A DNA stretch of 38,931 nucleotides from Lachnospiraceae bacterium (GTDB lineage Bacteria; Bacillota; Clostridia; Lachnospirales; Lachnospiraceae), in the NCBI GenBank assembly GCA_030524705.1, contig JAUNGD010000032.1:1-38931 (forward strand), written 5' to 3'. Position numbers and translations under genes: made by a program. Each line of letters opens with the position of its first letter. The stretch's first letter is position 1. Positions 26,305 through 33,591 of this stretch are shown here, piece by piece. The notes beneath the pieces are model-generated. The model saw nothing but the letters and a program-made list of their open reading frames with translations, made no database searches and was not told the DNA's origin.

Positions 26305-28677
26305 TTAGACCTCCATGAATATTTCCTTATCTGCGTGTTTATCCATCAATTCCCTGTAGTATGCCTTTATCCTGCAAAAGCCTTTCCAGACTCCTTCATT
26401 TTCGGTTTTCAAGACTTCTATCAGTGGCTGATAGTTATCAGGTGTTTTTTCAATCACGCTGAAATCCGCTTTATACTCATGTCCGAAGCAGACAAGCTGC
26501 TTTTTATCATCCCGGACAAAATCGCTCCCCTGATTCTTCTCTTCAAAATCCGGAAGGTTCTCTACGTCCCTTCGGAAGATTCTTCTGGCCACTATGGTTT
26601 TCTTCTTTGCGTTCCCATCGTAATAATTTTCCCCAAATATCCCTGCTGTCATAAAGTTAGGATAATTCAAGGCATTCTCAAACACCGCAAAACACAGTAA
26701 TCCGTCAACATCGGCCTGCTTCAGTATCATGGAGAATACGACATTGGACGGTTCCGCGATAGCGGGCTTAAGCGGCTGCCATTCCGCTCCGGCCTTTACC
26801 ATATACTGTGATACCAGATCCGTATCCACCACCTGATAATCAATCTTATGATATCCGTTCTTCAGGAAGGATATAAATGCGGCTTCATCCGTCTTGCCTT
26901 TGAAAACCTCATTTAAAAGAGGAATGAAATATGTCAGTTCCACTTTCTCCATAGAGAACTCGCAGAACATATCAAAGGCGCTTCCATCCTCGAATGCGCC
27001 GAGCGGCGTAGACCATAGCTGTTTTCCGAAAGCAATGGTCTTTACCGGATCCTCAACCCTGTTATATTCCGCAAACAGATATTCCTGAAATCCGGGATCG
27101 ATGTATAAAAACTTATAATCCGCTTCATACATCATGCAGGCGGTCGCACAGGCATCATGTATGAAGTTCTCTTTTGTCATGATTTTCCGGTTATTCAGCT
27201 TCTCGACCGTCGTAAGCTTATTGAAATATTCTTCAAAATCAGCGTAACCGAATTCATGTATGCGGTCTCTGTATGTGATGGCACAAAATTCCCGGAATAC
27301 CATCGTAAATTCCTCAGAATCACGTGCACTGTGATATATCCGGTCGTAAGCTTCCTTATCCCTGTCATGCACCCTGACCATCGTGTCATATGCCTCATGA
27401 TAGAACAGATGCTTCTGACCGTGGAAAGTCTCCACAAGCGGAAACTTCATGATGACGAAGGTCAGCATCATCGGATTGGTCCGGAAGATGTTATGACGCT
27501 GAATGAACTCCTCATCCAGATACCTGTTTATATTATCCCTGAGCTCTGCGTCCTCCGGTTCCGGAAGCAGCCTGTTGATCAATTCATCCGGCTGGTTTCC
27601 TTCAAACGCTTTCAGATACAGCCGCTTAAACCGGTTCTTTAGTCCACGCACCATGTCGCACTCCCGAGACGCGATGACATACTGATTGTGCGGATATTTG
27701 TCCATAAGATCAAAAAGCTGTCTCTGAAAGGCTATGACATCGGACTGGTCAATTTCATCCGCCGCATCCAGCAGAATCTGACATTTCCCAGAATTCATCA
27801 GATCCCTGACATTTTCTTCCGTAAAGGTATTATCCAGCAAAGACACCGCCTTCAGGATATAGTCCTTAAAAAGATCGTTCTCCTCACTGAAATTCCTAAG
27901 TTCTACCAGTATCGGCACAATGCCGGTCTTATCATGTTCCTTTATCGATTCATAAAACAGATGCTGCAGCATCATCGATTTTCCCATACCGCCGATGGCG
28001 ATAAGAGATACATGCCTGTGGTAGCCTGCAATCTTCTCAAGCGTCGCATCCTCAATAATCACTTCAGCAGATCTGTTCCTAGCTGACCTTCTTCCACCAC
28101 TGCTGCTGCCCATCCTGCTGCTAAGCTTATTGCAGACATATATTTCATCCAGCGGGCGCTCATCATCTTCCTCTGTAAACGGCAAAGTCACCTTACCGTA
28201 TTTATCGACTGCACGTTCCTGATACTTTGCGAAAACCTTTATATGTGCGTCCGGCTTGTAATAATCCTTTGCTTCTTCTTTTGTCTCTCCGTTGCCGCAG
28301 GCTATAGCATAGAGCACCTTCCCTAAGGCAAACGCCAGCAGCTTTTTGTCCGGTGCGGTTCCCTCTTTAAGCGAAATCCCGAACCTGATCATGAGCTGTG
28401 TAAGAGTGTTATCATTCAGGTCTTTAGACAAGCTGTCTATAAATCCTGTTTCATTAAACTCATTCGCCAGTACTCCCCATAAATTCCCATCCGGCGTCCT
28501 TGTTCCATCAAGCCATTTTCCATAGGTGCTGTTGGAAGTGGGCAGCATACCCCAGTGTTCCTCCGGCAATGCTGCTCTCATGATATATTCCGGTATCTTT
28601 TCCTTTGACTTATGACCAACAATACCTCCAGCAGTCCTACCCATATAAAAATTGCTGAAAAACTCGTTATATTTCAA
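26305..28677 (-). CDS. NACHT/STAND NTPase, candidate anti-phage sensor
   Basis: 790 aa. The N-terminal 150 residues form a helical domain (DSTYGKWLDG-like pattern at residues 48-60) seen in a family of clostridial NACHT proteins. The NACHT NTPase has Walker A IAIGGMGKSMM (226-236) and Walker B QILLDAADEID (300-310), with the extra acidic residue typical of NACHT. A helical winged region follows (NPMMLTFVIMKFP, FLYIDPGFQEYLFAEYNR). The last 200 residues lack visible repeats. Bacterial NACHT proteins are known anti-phage sensors; activity here is inference. The start is TTG with a GAGG site seven bases upstream. It is the first large gene of the leftward defence operon. Confidence 0.85.
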   Translation of the reverse strand: MKYNEFFSNFYMGRTAGGIVGHKSKEKIPEYIMRAALPEEHWGMLPTSNSTYGKWLDGTRTPDGNLWGVLANEFNETGFIDSLSKDLNDNTLTQLMIRFGISLKEGTAPDKKLLAFALGKVLYAIACGNGETKEEAKDYYKPDAHIKVFAKYQERAVDKYGKVTLPFTEEDDERPLDEIYVCNKLSSRMGSSSGGRRSARNRSAEVIIEDATLEKIAGYHRHVSLIAIGGMGKSMMLQHLFYESIKEHDKTGIVPILVELRNFSEENDLFKDYILKAVSLLDNTFTEENVRDLMNSGKCQILLDAADEIDQSDVIAFQRQLFDLMDKYPHNQYVIASRECDMVRGLKNRFKRLYLKAFEGNQPDELINRLLPEPEDAELRDNINRYLDEEFIQRHNIFRTNPMMLTFVIMKFPLVETFHGQKHLFYHEAYDTMVRVHDRDKEAYDRIYHSARDSEEFTMVFREFCAITYRDRIHEFGYADFEEYFNKLTTVEKLNNRKIMTKENFIHDACATACMMYEADYKFLYIDPGFQEYLFAEYNRVEDPVKTIAFGKQLWSTPLGAFEDGSAFDMFCEFSMEKVELTYFIPLLNEVFKGKTDEAAFISFLKNGYHKIDYQVVDTDLVSQYMVKAGAEWQPLKPAIAEPSNVVFSMILKQADVDGLLCFAVFENALNYPNFMTAGIFGENYYDGNAKKKTIVARRIFRRDVENLPDFEEKNQGSDFVRDDKKQLVCFGHEYKADFSVIEKTPDNYQPLIEVLKTENEGVWKGFCRIKAYYRELMDKHADKEIFMEV

Positions 28678-28689
28678 TCTCTCGACCTC

Positions 28690-28770
28690 ATTTCATCTAC
28701 AAATTCTTTCCTGTCCGAATTGTCCGAATGATGTCCTAATCCGTCCGTATAATGTCCGTTTCCCTGTCGG
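28690..28770. repeat. Phased CGGACA-type direct repeats upstream of the NACHT gene
   Basis: On the minus strand six copies of a C/A-G/C-GACA/G-like hexamer (CCGACA, CGGACA, CGGACG, AGGACA, CGGACA, CGGACA) lie between about 28710 and 28770. Four successive steps are 9-11 bp, about one helical turn each. They lie between the promoter candidate and the NACHT start, where a regulator such as the operon's small HTH protein could bind. Confidence 0.5.
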
Positions 28771-28882
28771 TGAAGCAGACTTCAAAACCTTTTATCATAA
28801 AACCATCGACAGCGATAAGGAGCACCGCCGTGATATTGAAAACCGAACTCTTGCTGATTTTTGGTTTTACCCACTTATTCAT
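28736..28882 (-). CDS. Possible 48-aa leader peptide upstream of the NACHT gene
   Basis: The ORF begins ATG at 28882 and codes MNKWVKPKISKSSVFNITAV, followed by a hydrophobic stretch (LLIAVDGFMIKGF) and a charged tail. AGGA lies seven bases upstream. The hydrophobic core could span a membrane once. The promoter predicted at 28893-28921 would start transcription only a few bases before the ATG, so the ORF would be almost leaderless, which lowers confidence. No family is recognised. Confidence 0.3.
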   Translation of the reverse strand: MNKWVKPKISKSSVFNITAVLLIAVDGFMIKGFEVCFTDRETDIIRTD

Positions 28883-28892
28883 ACTTATTCCT

Positions 28893-28921
28893 ATTATACA
28901 GCAAGGGAGAGATTTTCACAA
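28893..28921 (-). promoter_or_regulatory. Promoter for the leftward defence operon
   Basis: A perfect -10 TATAAT (28893-28898) is 17 bp from a -35 TTGTGA (28916-28921) on the minus strand, about 215 bp upstream of the NACHT start. It is the best sigma-70-type promoter found before the run of genes from 28677 down to 14039. Confidence 0.6.
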
Positions 28922-28955
28922 GAAGAAGATGTCCGGAATGACAGAAAACTATCAC

Positions 28956-29086
28956 CTCATCAGACGGTGAGTCAGCCCTGATCAAGCCGACGCCCGAAAG
29001 CCAACTGATGAGCGCAACAAGTAACTCGGTCCAGTCTATAGGGCAACTGACCATTCACGAAAAATAGGAGGATTTCCTATGAATGG
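28956..29086 (+). ncRNA. Possible pseudoknotted leader RNA with a hairpin hiding a ribosome site
   Basis: CTCATCAG (28956-28963) pairs perfectly with CTGATGAG (29005-29012). GTCA-GCCCT (28971-28979) pairs with AGGGC (29040-29044) and TGAC (29048-29051). The helices cross, which makes a pseudoknot. Next, CCATTC (29051-29056) pairs with GAATGG (29081-29086) and ATAGGA with TCCTAT inside it. This places an AGGAGG site and an ATG (29079) within the hairpin. It lies 70 bp before the sigma-like gene. No known riboswitch class is recognised. Confidence 0.45.
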
Positions 29087-29246
29087 CCGATTGAAGACAC
29101 AACCTAACAAATGCCATGCGGATTTCCTCCGCGCCAACCCAAGGAGGAAATTAACATGGCACGTAAAGCAGATTACAGTAACACACAGAAGTACAGCAAC
29201 CGTAAATCATTTGACGGACAGCCCGTCCCGGAAGGCAAGGTCTTAG
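29079..29246 (+). CDS. Possible 55-aa leader ORF overlapping the sigma-like gene
   Basis: The ATG at 29079 has AGGAGG seven bases upstream, both inside the hairpin described for the leader RNA. It codes a basic peptide beginning MNGRLKTQPNKCHADF and ends 90 bp inside the sigma-like gene in another frame. Translation of such a leader could couple or uncouple the main gene. It is not a recognised protein and may be only a regulatory peptide. Confidence 0.35.
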   Translation: MNGRLKTQPNKCHADFLRANPRRKLTWHVKQITVTHRSTATVNHLTDSPSRKARS

Positions 29247-29875
29247 TCCCCTTCCTTAAAGAGAAGTTCGGCTTGCAGAAAGGCGACTACATCCAGGACA
29301 ACTTCACCACCATGCATCTCGGGGAGTTTTCCTTTGAGATCGGATTCATGGCCATCAGTGAAGACCATTATGCTTCTTACATGAAGGATTTCTGGGATGA
29401 ATTGAACAAGGATATGGAAATGCGCCGCGAAGGCCGCTGCATCATCGGAAAGAATCCGGACGGAACAGACAAACTCTGCCCTTACACTAGACGTTGTAAG
29501 GGTTGTCCGAACAAAGGTCTTCTTGAACGCTTCAATCCGAAGCGTGTAGAGATCCTGTCTCTCGATTATGAATATGACGGCGAAACCTTTGACATCGAAG
29601 ATACCTCTCAGCCGTCAGTGGAGGATCAGGTTCTGGACAAGCTTTGCCCAGAACCCACCGAAGAGGAACTTCTGATCAAGCTTCTGGCTCACTTCGATAA
29701 GAAGAACCCCCGCTATGCGAAGATCATCCGCCTGAGCCTGCAGGGAATGTCCATTGACGACATCTGCATCGAGATCAATCTGAAACCCAGCCGTGGCCGT
29801 CAGGAGATCAACAATGCCCATGATGCCGTCTGCGAATACCTGAGACTTCGCCACTGTAAGAAAAATTGCAAATAA
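29156..29875 (+). CDS. Integrative-element protein with sigma-region-4-like C-terminus
   Basis: 239 aa from the ATG at 29156, preceded by AAGGAGG; an in-frame ATG 45 bases earlier has no ribosome site. The N-terminal half is acidic/aromatic with a cysteine cluster (CPYTRRCKGCPNKG) that may bind metal. The C-terminal region (YAKIIRLSLQGMSIDDICIE and on to SRGRQEINNAHDAVCEYLR) resembles the HTH of sigma region 4. Such proteins are recurrent in clostridial conjugative elements, where a regulatory role is assumed. It is transcribed rightward, opposite to the defence operon, and ends at a strong terminator. Confidence 0.7.
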   Translation: MARKADYSNTQKYSNRKSFDGQPVPEGKVLVPFLKEKFGLQKGDYIQDNFTTMHLGEFSFEIGFMAISEDHYASYMKDFWDELNKDMEMRREGRCIIGKNPDGTDKLCPYTRRCKGCPNKGLLERFNPKRVEILSLDYEYDGETFDIEDTSQPSVEDQVLDKLCPEPTEEELLIKLLAHFDKKNPRYAKIIRLSLQGMSIDDICIEINLKPSRGRQEINNAHDAVCEYLRLRHCKKNCK

Positions 29876-29902
29876 GACAACCTCATAAATCAAAACAGAG
29901 AA

Positions 29903-29943
29903 AGAGCGGTAACATCCATATCGGGTGCTACCGCTCTGCTTTT
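29903..29943. terminator. Bidirectional terminator between convergent genes
   Basis: AGAGCGGTA pairs with TACCGCTCT, extended by CATCC/GGGTG after one mismatch, around a short loop. Rightward it is followed by GCTTTT. Leftward it is followed by TTCTCTGTTTTG. It serves the sigma-like gene from the left and the small genes from the right. Confidence 0.85.
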
Positions 29944-30226
29944 AATGCTTATGGACTGGCTTCCCGCCGTTCAGTTGAAATTGATCATGGTACTTGATAT
30001 CTCTGATCGCCCTCCGAAGTGTCCCACACTTGGAATGGTTGTGATAAGAGTGGCTGATATGGTGCTTATGATAGACCAGACAAAGGTTCCGGTCGGCAAG
30101 CTTCACATTGTGAATATACCAAACATGACGAGTGTTATTGCTGATCAGAGTCACATCATATGCATCCGCCACAATCACTGTGAAGTATTTCCGGTCAATC
30201 GCCTGTAATTCTTCCATGGTAAACAT
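29942..30226 (-). CDS. Conserved small integrative-element protein, function unknown
   Basis: 94 aa from the ATG at 30226, chosen because GAGGTGG lies just upstream; a GTG at 30235 is the alternative. It starts MFTMEELQAIDRKYFTVIVA and has a histidine-rich middle (YHKHHISHSYHNH) and a FQLNGGKPV end. I recall close relatives beside SymE-like genes in Lachnospiraceae mobile elements, but not a function. The histidines might bind metal. It follows the SymE-like gene with almost no gap. Confidence 0.6.
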   Translation of the reverse strand: MFTMEELQAIDRKYFTVIVADAYDVTLISNNTRHVWYIHNVKLADRNLCLVYHKHHISHSYHNHSKCGTLRRAIRDIKYHDQFQLNGGKPVHKH

Positions 30227-30228
30227 GC

Positions 30229-30528
30229 TTACCACCTCGTTCCCGACTCCGCCACCATCTGAGCCCGAATTTTGACTTTCTTGGCCTCATAACGCCTCTT
30301 CAAGGCTTTCATCTCCCTCTCCATGAACTCTGCCTCTGCGGCCGCTGCAGCGGCTCTCTCGGCGTCCTGGGTGATGATGATCTTGCCGTCCTCGCAGGTG
30401 ATGGAGATATAATCCCCGATATCAAAACCGGCTTCCTTAAGCCACTGCCCCTTCAGCATGATCGTTGGCGTCTCCCGATACTTATAGCCGCTCTGTCCGT
30501 AAACCTTAACACTTCTCTTCTTTACCAT
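30229..30528 (-). CDS. SymE-like toxin-fold protein of mobile elements
   Basis: 99 aa. Residues 3-57 fit the SymE/AbrB-like fold: VKVYGQSGYKYRETPTIMLK, then GQWLKEAGFDIGDYISITCE and GKIIITQDAERA. The family was named for an SOS-induced toxin, but many clostridial members are of unknown role. The remaining residues are an alanine-rich then basic helix. GGAGG eight bases before the ATG supports the start. It lies at the right end of the island, upstream of the small His-rich gene. Confidence 0.75.
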   Translation of the reverse strand: MVKKRSVKVYGQSGYKYRETPTIMLKGQWLKEAGFDIGDYISITCEDGKIIITQDAERAAAAAAEAEFMEREMKALKRRYEAKKVKIRAQMVAESGTRW

Positions 30529-30539
30529 TATGATTTCCT

Positions 30540-30802
30540 CCGTTTCTCAGATTGTCATTGATTGTCAGGTTCGATTCCAAGACCACCGGATCCAGATCAT
30601 AGGCACCACCTCCCTTCGGCGAGGTCTCAGAGACAAGCTCTGAGACTGTCGCGGCGCTCGTCAAATCTCCCCATAATGCCGTCTTTTCGTGTAAACACGA
30701 AAGCCGTCACTATGGCTCGATTTTCCTCACTACTCGCGAAAAAAATAAGCTGCCAATGCTTTTACGCATCAGCAGCTAATCGCTTCTGTTCGGTATTCTA
30801 TT
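30540..30802. other. Non-coding region rich in hairpins next to the right attachment site
   Basis: Three inverted repeats occur in 260 bp. GTCTCAGA/TCTGAGAC is at 30624-30646. TTTCGTGT/ACACGAAA is at 30685-30702. AGCTGC..ATGC/GCAT..GCAGCT is at 30748-30777. No gene is convincing. Dense hairpins at an element end could be recombinase accessory sites or an old transfer origin. None matches a structure I can name. Confidence 0.5.
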
Positions 30803-32455
30803 TTAGTTCTGAGTTTTCTTTGCGTCCTTGATACGATAGTAGTCTTCCAGATCAACATCGATCCGTACTTTCGTGTCAGGTTTTCGGTTGCTCAAGAGAC
30901 ACACAGTCTCCACATGATTTGTAAAAGGAAACATATCATACGGCCATGCCCCTTCCGCCCTATACCCATGCTTTGTCAGATACCTCAAATCCCTCTCCTG
31001 GGTCTCTGGATTGCAGGAAATATAGACAACCCGTTTCGGAGCTAGCTTCACCACAGAGGAAAGAAATGCTTCGTCGCTCCCTGAACGCGGCGGATCCATG
31101 AAAACAACATCTACCTTTTCTCCATTCTCCGCCATCTGCACCATAAACCGGCCTGCATCATTCTGATAAAAACGTACATTTTCCGCTTTATTGGCCTTTG
31201 CATTGCGTACCGCATCCCGCACTGCATCAGGATTCAGTTCTACTCCAATTACCTCACCGGCCTGCTTTGCAGCAACCAGACCGATCGTTCCGATACCGCA
31301 ATACGCATCAATGACTCGCTCCTTTCCGGTCAGTCCGGCCAGTTCCATCGCTTTTCCGTAAAGCAATTCTGTCTGCACAGAGTTGATCTGATAAAAGGAT
31401 TTTGCAGAAATGCGGAACCGACAGCCGCACAAAACATCCTCAATATAGCCCTTGCCATAAAGTACCGTCTCCCGGTCGCCCAACACCATACTTGTCTTCT
31501 TGTCGTTCACATTCAGGACAATCGTCGTTATTTCCGGGTGAAGTGCCAGCAGCGCTTTGACAAAATTATTTTTGGAGGGCAGGACGGGCGAACCCAGCAC
31601 CAGAACCACCATGATCTGCCCTGTCTGATGCGCCGTGCGGATCAACGCGTGTCGGAAAAGACCGTATCCCGTATCCTCATTGTATGTCTTTATTTTAAAT
31701 GATTTCAGCAATTCACGGATACTCGCAATGATCTCATCCGCCTTTTCGTTCTCCAGCAAGCATTGTTCCACGGGCACAACAGCATGTGTCCCTTCCTCAT
31801 AAATTCCTGAAATAATATTTCCATTCCCACGGTGGGTAAATACTGCATGTACTTTATTGCGGTAATGAAAGGGATGCTCCATTCCTACAATCTCGTGTAC
31901 CGGACAGTAAGCTCTTAGCAGCTTCTGTACTATACTCTGTTTTATAACAAGCTGTTCCTCGTAAGTACGATTCAGGTACTGGCAGCCGCCGCAGCGCTTC
32001 TCCACCGGGCATTTCTGTCCCGGCACCGTCCCTCTGGCCGAACTTTTCTTCGCACCTTTTGAGGTATCTGTCTTTCTTTTCGCGGCCGTTTTTGTATTAT
32101 CCCTTGTACCCTTTTTCGCAGTTATTTCCATGTTCGCTTTCATACTCTTTTTCACTGCCATTTCCGCACTCGCGTTCATACCCCTTTTTGCTGCTATTTT
32201 TTTACCGCTCTCTATTTTTCCTTTTTCATTTTGCCCTGCATCCTTTTCCAGGTCTCTTTCAGCATTTTTACGCTGGCCTTTCCCGAACGTTTCTTTCTCT
32301 GCCTTTTCCTTCCCTACCTTTTCTTTCCCGAATATTTTCTCCTCTGATTTTTCTTTTCTCTGTCTCTTTTGACCTGCCTGTTCTTTCTCTCTATTTCCCT
32401 TCCTTGTCTTTTTTTCTCCGTCTTCAAATTTTTTCTGCATCTTCGTCTTCCTCAT
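30803..32455 (-). CDS. rlmD: 23S rRNA (uracil-5-)-methyltransferase RlmD/RumA type
   Basis: 550 aa. An N-terminal extension of 148 residues is very rich in Lys, Glu and Ala. The enzyme proper follows: an iron-sulfur site CPVEKRCGGC (Cys149, 155, 158, with a later Cys in VEQCLLENEK), the S-adenosylmethionine motif DAYCGIGTIG, MDPPRSGSDE, and the catalytic Cys481 in YISCNPETQERDL. It methylates a uracil in 23S rRNA (U1939 in E. coli). TAGATG joins it to the upstream radical SAM gene and GGAGG lies just before, so the extension is truly at the start. Its last six residues are probably supplied by the inserted island, since the 23-bp repeat lies within codons for residues 535-544. Confidence 0.92.
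   Translation of the reverse strand: MRKTKMQKKFEDGEKKTRKGNREKEQAGQKRQRKEKSEEKIFGKEKVGKEKAEKETFGKGQRKNAERDLEKDAGQNEKGKIESGKKIAAKRGMNASAEMAVKKSMKANMEITAKKGTRDNTKTAAKRKTDTSKGAKKSSARGTVPGQKCPVEKRCGGCQYLNRTYEEQLVIKQSIVQKLLRAYCPVHEIVGMEHPFHYRNKVHAVFTHRGNGNIISGIYEEGTHAVVPVEQCLLENEKADEIIASIRELLKSFKIKTYNEDTGYGLFRHALIRTAHQTGQIMVVLVLGSPVLPSKNNFVKALLALHPEITTIVLNVNDKKTSMVLGDRETVLYGKGYIEDVLCGCRFRISAKSFYQINSVQTELLYGKAMELAGLTGKERVIDAYCGIGTIGLVAAKQAGEVIGVELNPDAVRDAVRNAKANKAENVRFYQNDAGRFMVQMAENGEKVDVVFMDPPRSGSDEAFLSSVVKLAPKRVVYISCNPETQERDLRYLTKHGYRAEGAWPYDMFPFTNHVETVCLLSNRKPDTKVRIDVDLEDYYRIKDAKKTQN
30831..30853. repeat. Right 23-bp direct repeat inside rlmD, candidate attachment site
   Basis: Identical to 9355-9377 and in the same orientation. 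On the minus strand it codes the DLEDYYRI part of RlmD. The sequences to each side differ from those of the left copy, as expected after recombination at a shared core. Confidence 0.8.
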
Positions 32456-33379
32456 CTATTCTCCCTCCGGCAGTACACCCTGGCAGTCGAAGGCCGGAAT
32501 AAAGCTTTCCTTCGCCGTCTCGCCCTCCTGATAAAATCCCTGGATAATGCCGATTTCCTGTGCAAAATCCAGCAGCCGCTCATACTCTCTTTTTGTTACC
32601 CGGCGATGCAGCAGCGGATCCTCCGCCACCGCAGGCCCCGGCGTATATTGATTCATCATACTGATATAGATTTTCTCCCCATACTCCTGATGAAGATACT
32701 CCAGTACGCGCTTCGCCTCTCTGACGTGGCCCGGCAGCAGCAAATGCCGTACCACCACCCCCGCCGTCATAATTCCTCTCCGGTCAAACTGCGGCTGCGG
32801 CCTTTGCCGCACCATCTCCCGAATTGCTTTTCTGGCCACTGCCGGATAATCCGGCGCACTGGAATACTGCTCCGCAAGAACAGGATCCATATATTTAAAA
32901 TCCGGCAGATACACATCCACCAACCCCTCCAGCCATTTCAGCGTTTCCACTTTTTCATAGCCACTGCTGTTATAAACCACAGGAATATGAAGTCCGGCAT
33001 TCTTCGCCGATTCCAGTGCTTCAATCACCTGCGGTACGTAATGCCCCGCCGTCACCAGATTAATATTGTTTGCGCCCTGTGCCTCCAGCTCAAGAAAAAT
33101 ATCGGCCAGCCGGCTGACCGAAATATCCATTCCACTTTTACCGCCGGAAATCTCCCGGTTCTGGCAATACACACAGCCCAGAGAACAGCCCGAAAAAAAT
33201 ACGGCGCCGGAGCCCTCTGTTCCCGAAATGCAGGGTTCCTCCCACATATGAAGAGCGGCCCGGGCCACGCGTACCTGTGCATTTACGCGGCATCTGCCGC
33301 GCTGTCCCTGCTTTCGGTTCACACCGCATTCTCTGGGACAAAGAATACAGTTCTGCAAAATAGAATCTGCTGACTTCAT
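32456..33379 (-). CDS. PflA-like radical SAM protein
   Basis: 307 aa with the radical SAM cluster motif FFSGCSLGCVYCQN (Cys65, 69, 72), a CxxxCxxC site. An extra N-terminal cysteine set (CILCPRECGVNR, GRC) is typical of the group annotated as pyruvate-formate-lyase-activating-like. It would cleave S-adenosylmethionine to a 5'-deoxyadenosyl radical. A glycyl-radical partner is not visible nearby, so the target is unknown. Its TAG is directly followed by the rlmD ATG. Confidence 0.88.
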   Translation of the reverse strand: MKSADSILQNCILCPRECGVNRKQGQRGRCRVNAQVRVARAALHMWEEPCISGTEGSGAVFFSGCSLGCVYCQNREISGGKSGMDISVSRLADIFLELEAQGANNINLVTAGHYVPQVIEALESAKNAGLHIPVVYNSSGYEKVETLKWLEGLVDVYLPDFKYMDPVLAEQYSSAPDYPAVARKAIREMVRQRPQPQFDRRGIMTAGVVVRHLLLPGHVREAKRVLEYLHQEYGEKIYISMMNQYTPGPAVAEDPLLHRRVTKREYERLLDFAQEIGIIQGFYQEGETAKESFIPAFDCQGVLPEGE

Positions 33380-33591
33380 ATCCCTTTATTTTCCTTTTCC
33401 TAAAATAAATTCATGCTCTGCTTATTTTTTCATCCCGGCCATCCGCATTTTCCCAGGTCTTCGCCTAGCCGCATTTTATACATATCCCTTAAAATCGCAA
33501 TCATTCAGCGGCATTCCTTCCGCATTTCCTGCAATTCTTATTGTACCAGATTTTGTCCATTTCCGCGCTTTCACATAGTTCAGCAATATTC

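Larger units (their letters stand above)
9355..30853. mobile_element. Integrated island in the 3' end of rlmD carrying a defence operon
   Basis: About 21.5 kb bounded by identical 23-bp repeats. One is inside rlmD and one in its displaced tail. Serine recombinase genes abut the left end. Integrative-element genes (sigma-like, SymE-like, a conserved small protein) and hairpins lie at the right end. Between them is one long leftward defence gene run. No relaxase, coupling protein or type IV secretion genes are visible, and both recombinases and a phage polymerase are damaged. It is therefore probably a decayed integrative element, or several nested ones. The rlmD 3' end is a known integration hotspot for recombinase-bearing elements in Firmicutes. 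Confidence 0.75.

Noticed and set aside
28990-29020. CGAAA followed by CTGATGAG, as in a hammerhead ribozyme core
   Set aside because: Only five bases separate the two motifs, leaving no room for the required stems, and the order fits no hammerhead permutation.
30555-30600. GGTTCGATTCC resembling a tRNA T-loop
   Set aside because: The flanks do not form a five-pair T stem, and no acceptor, D or anticodon arm can be built around it.
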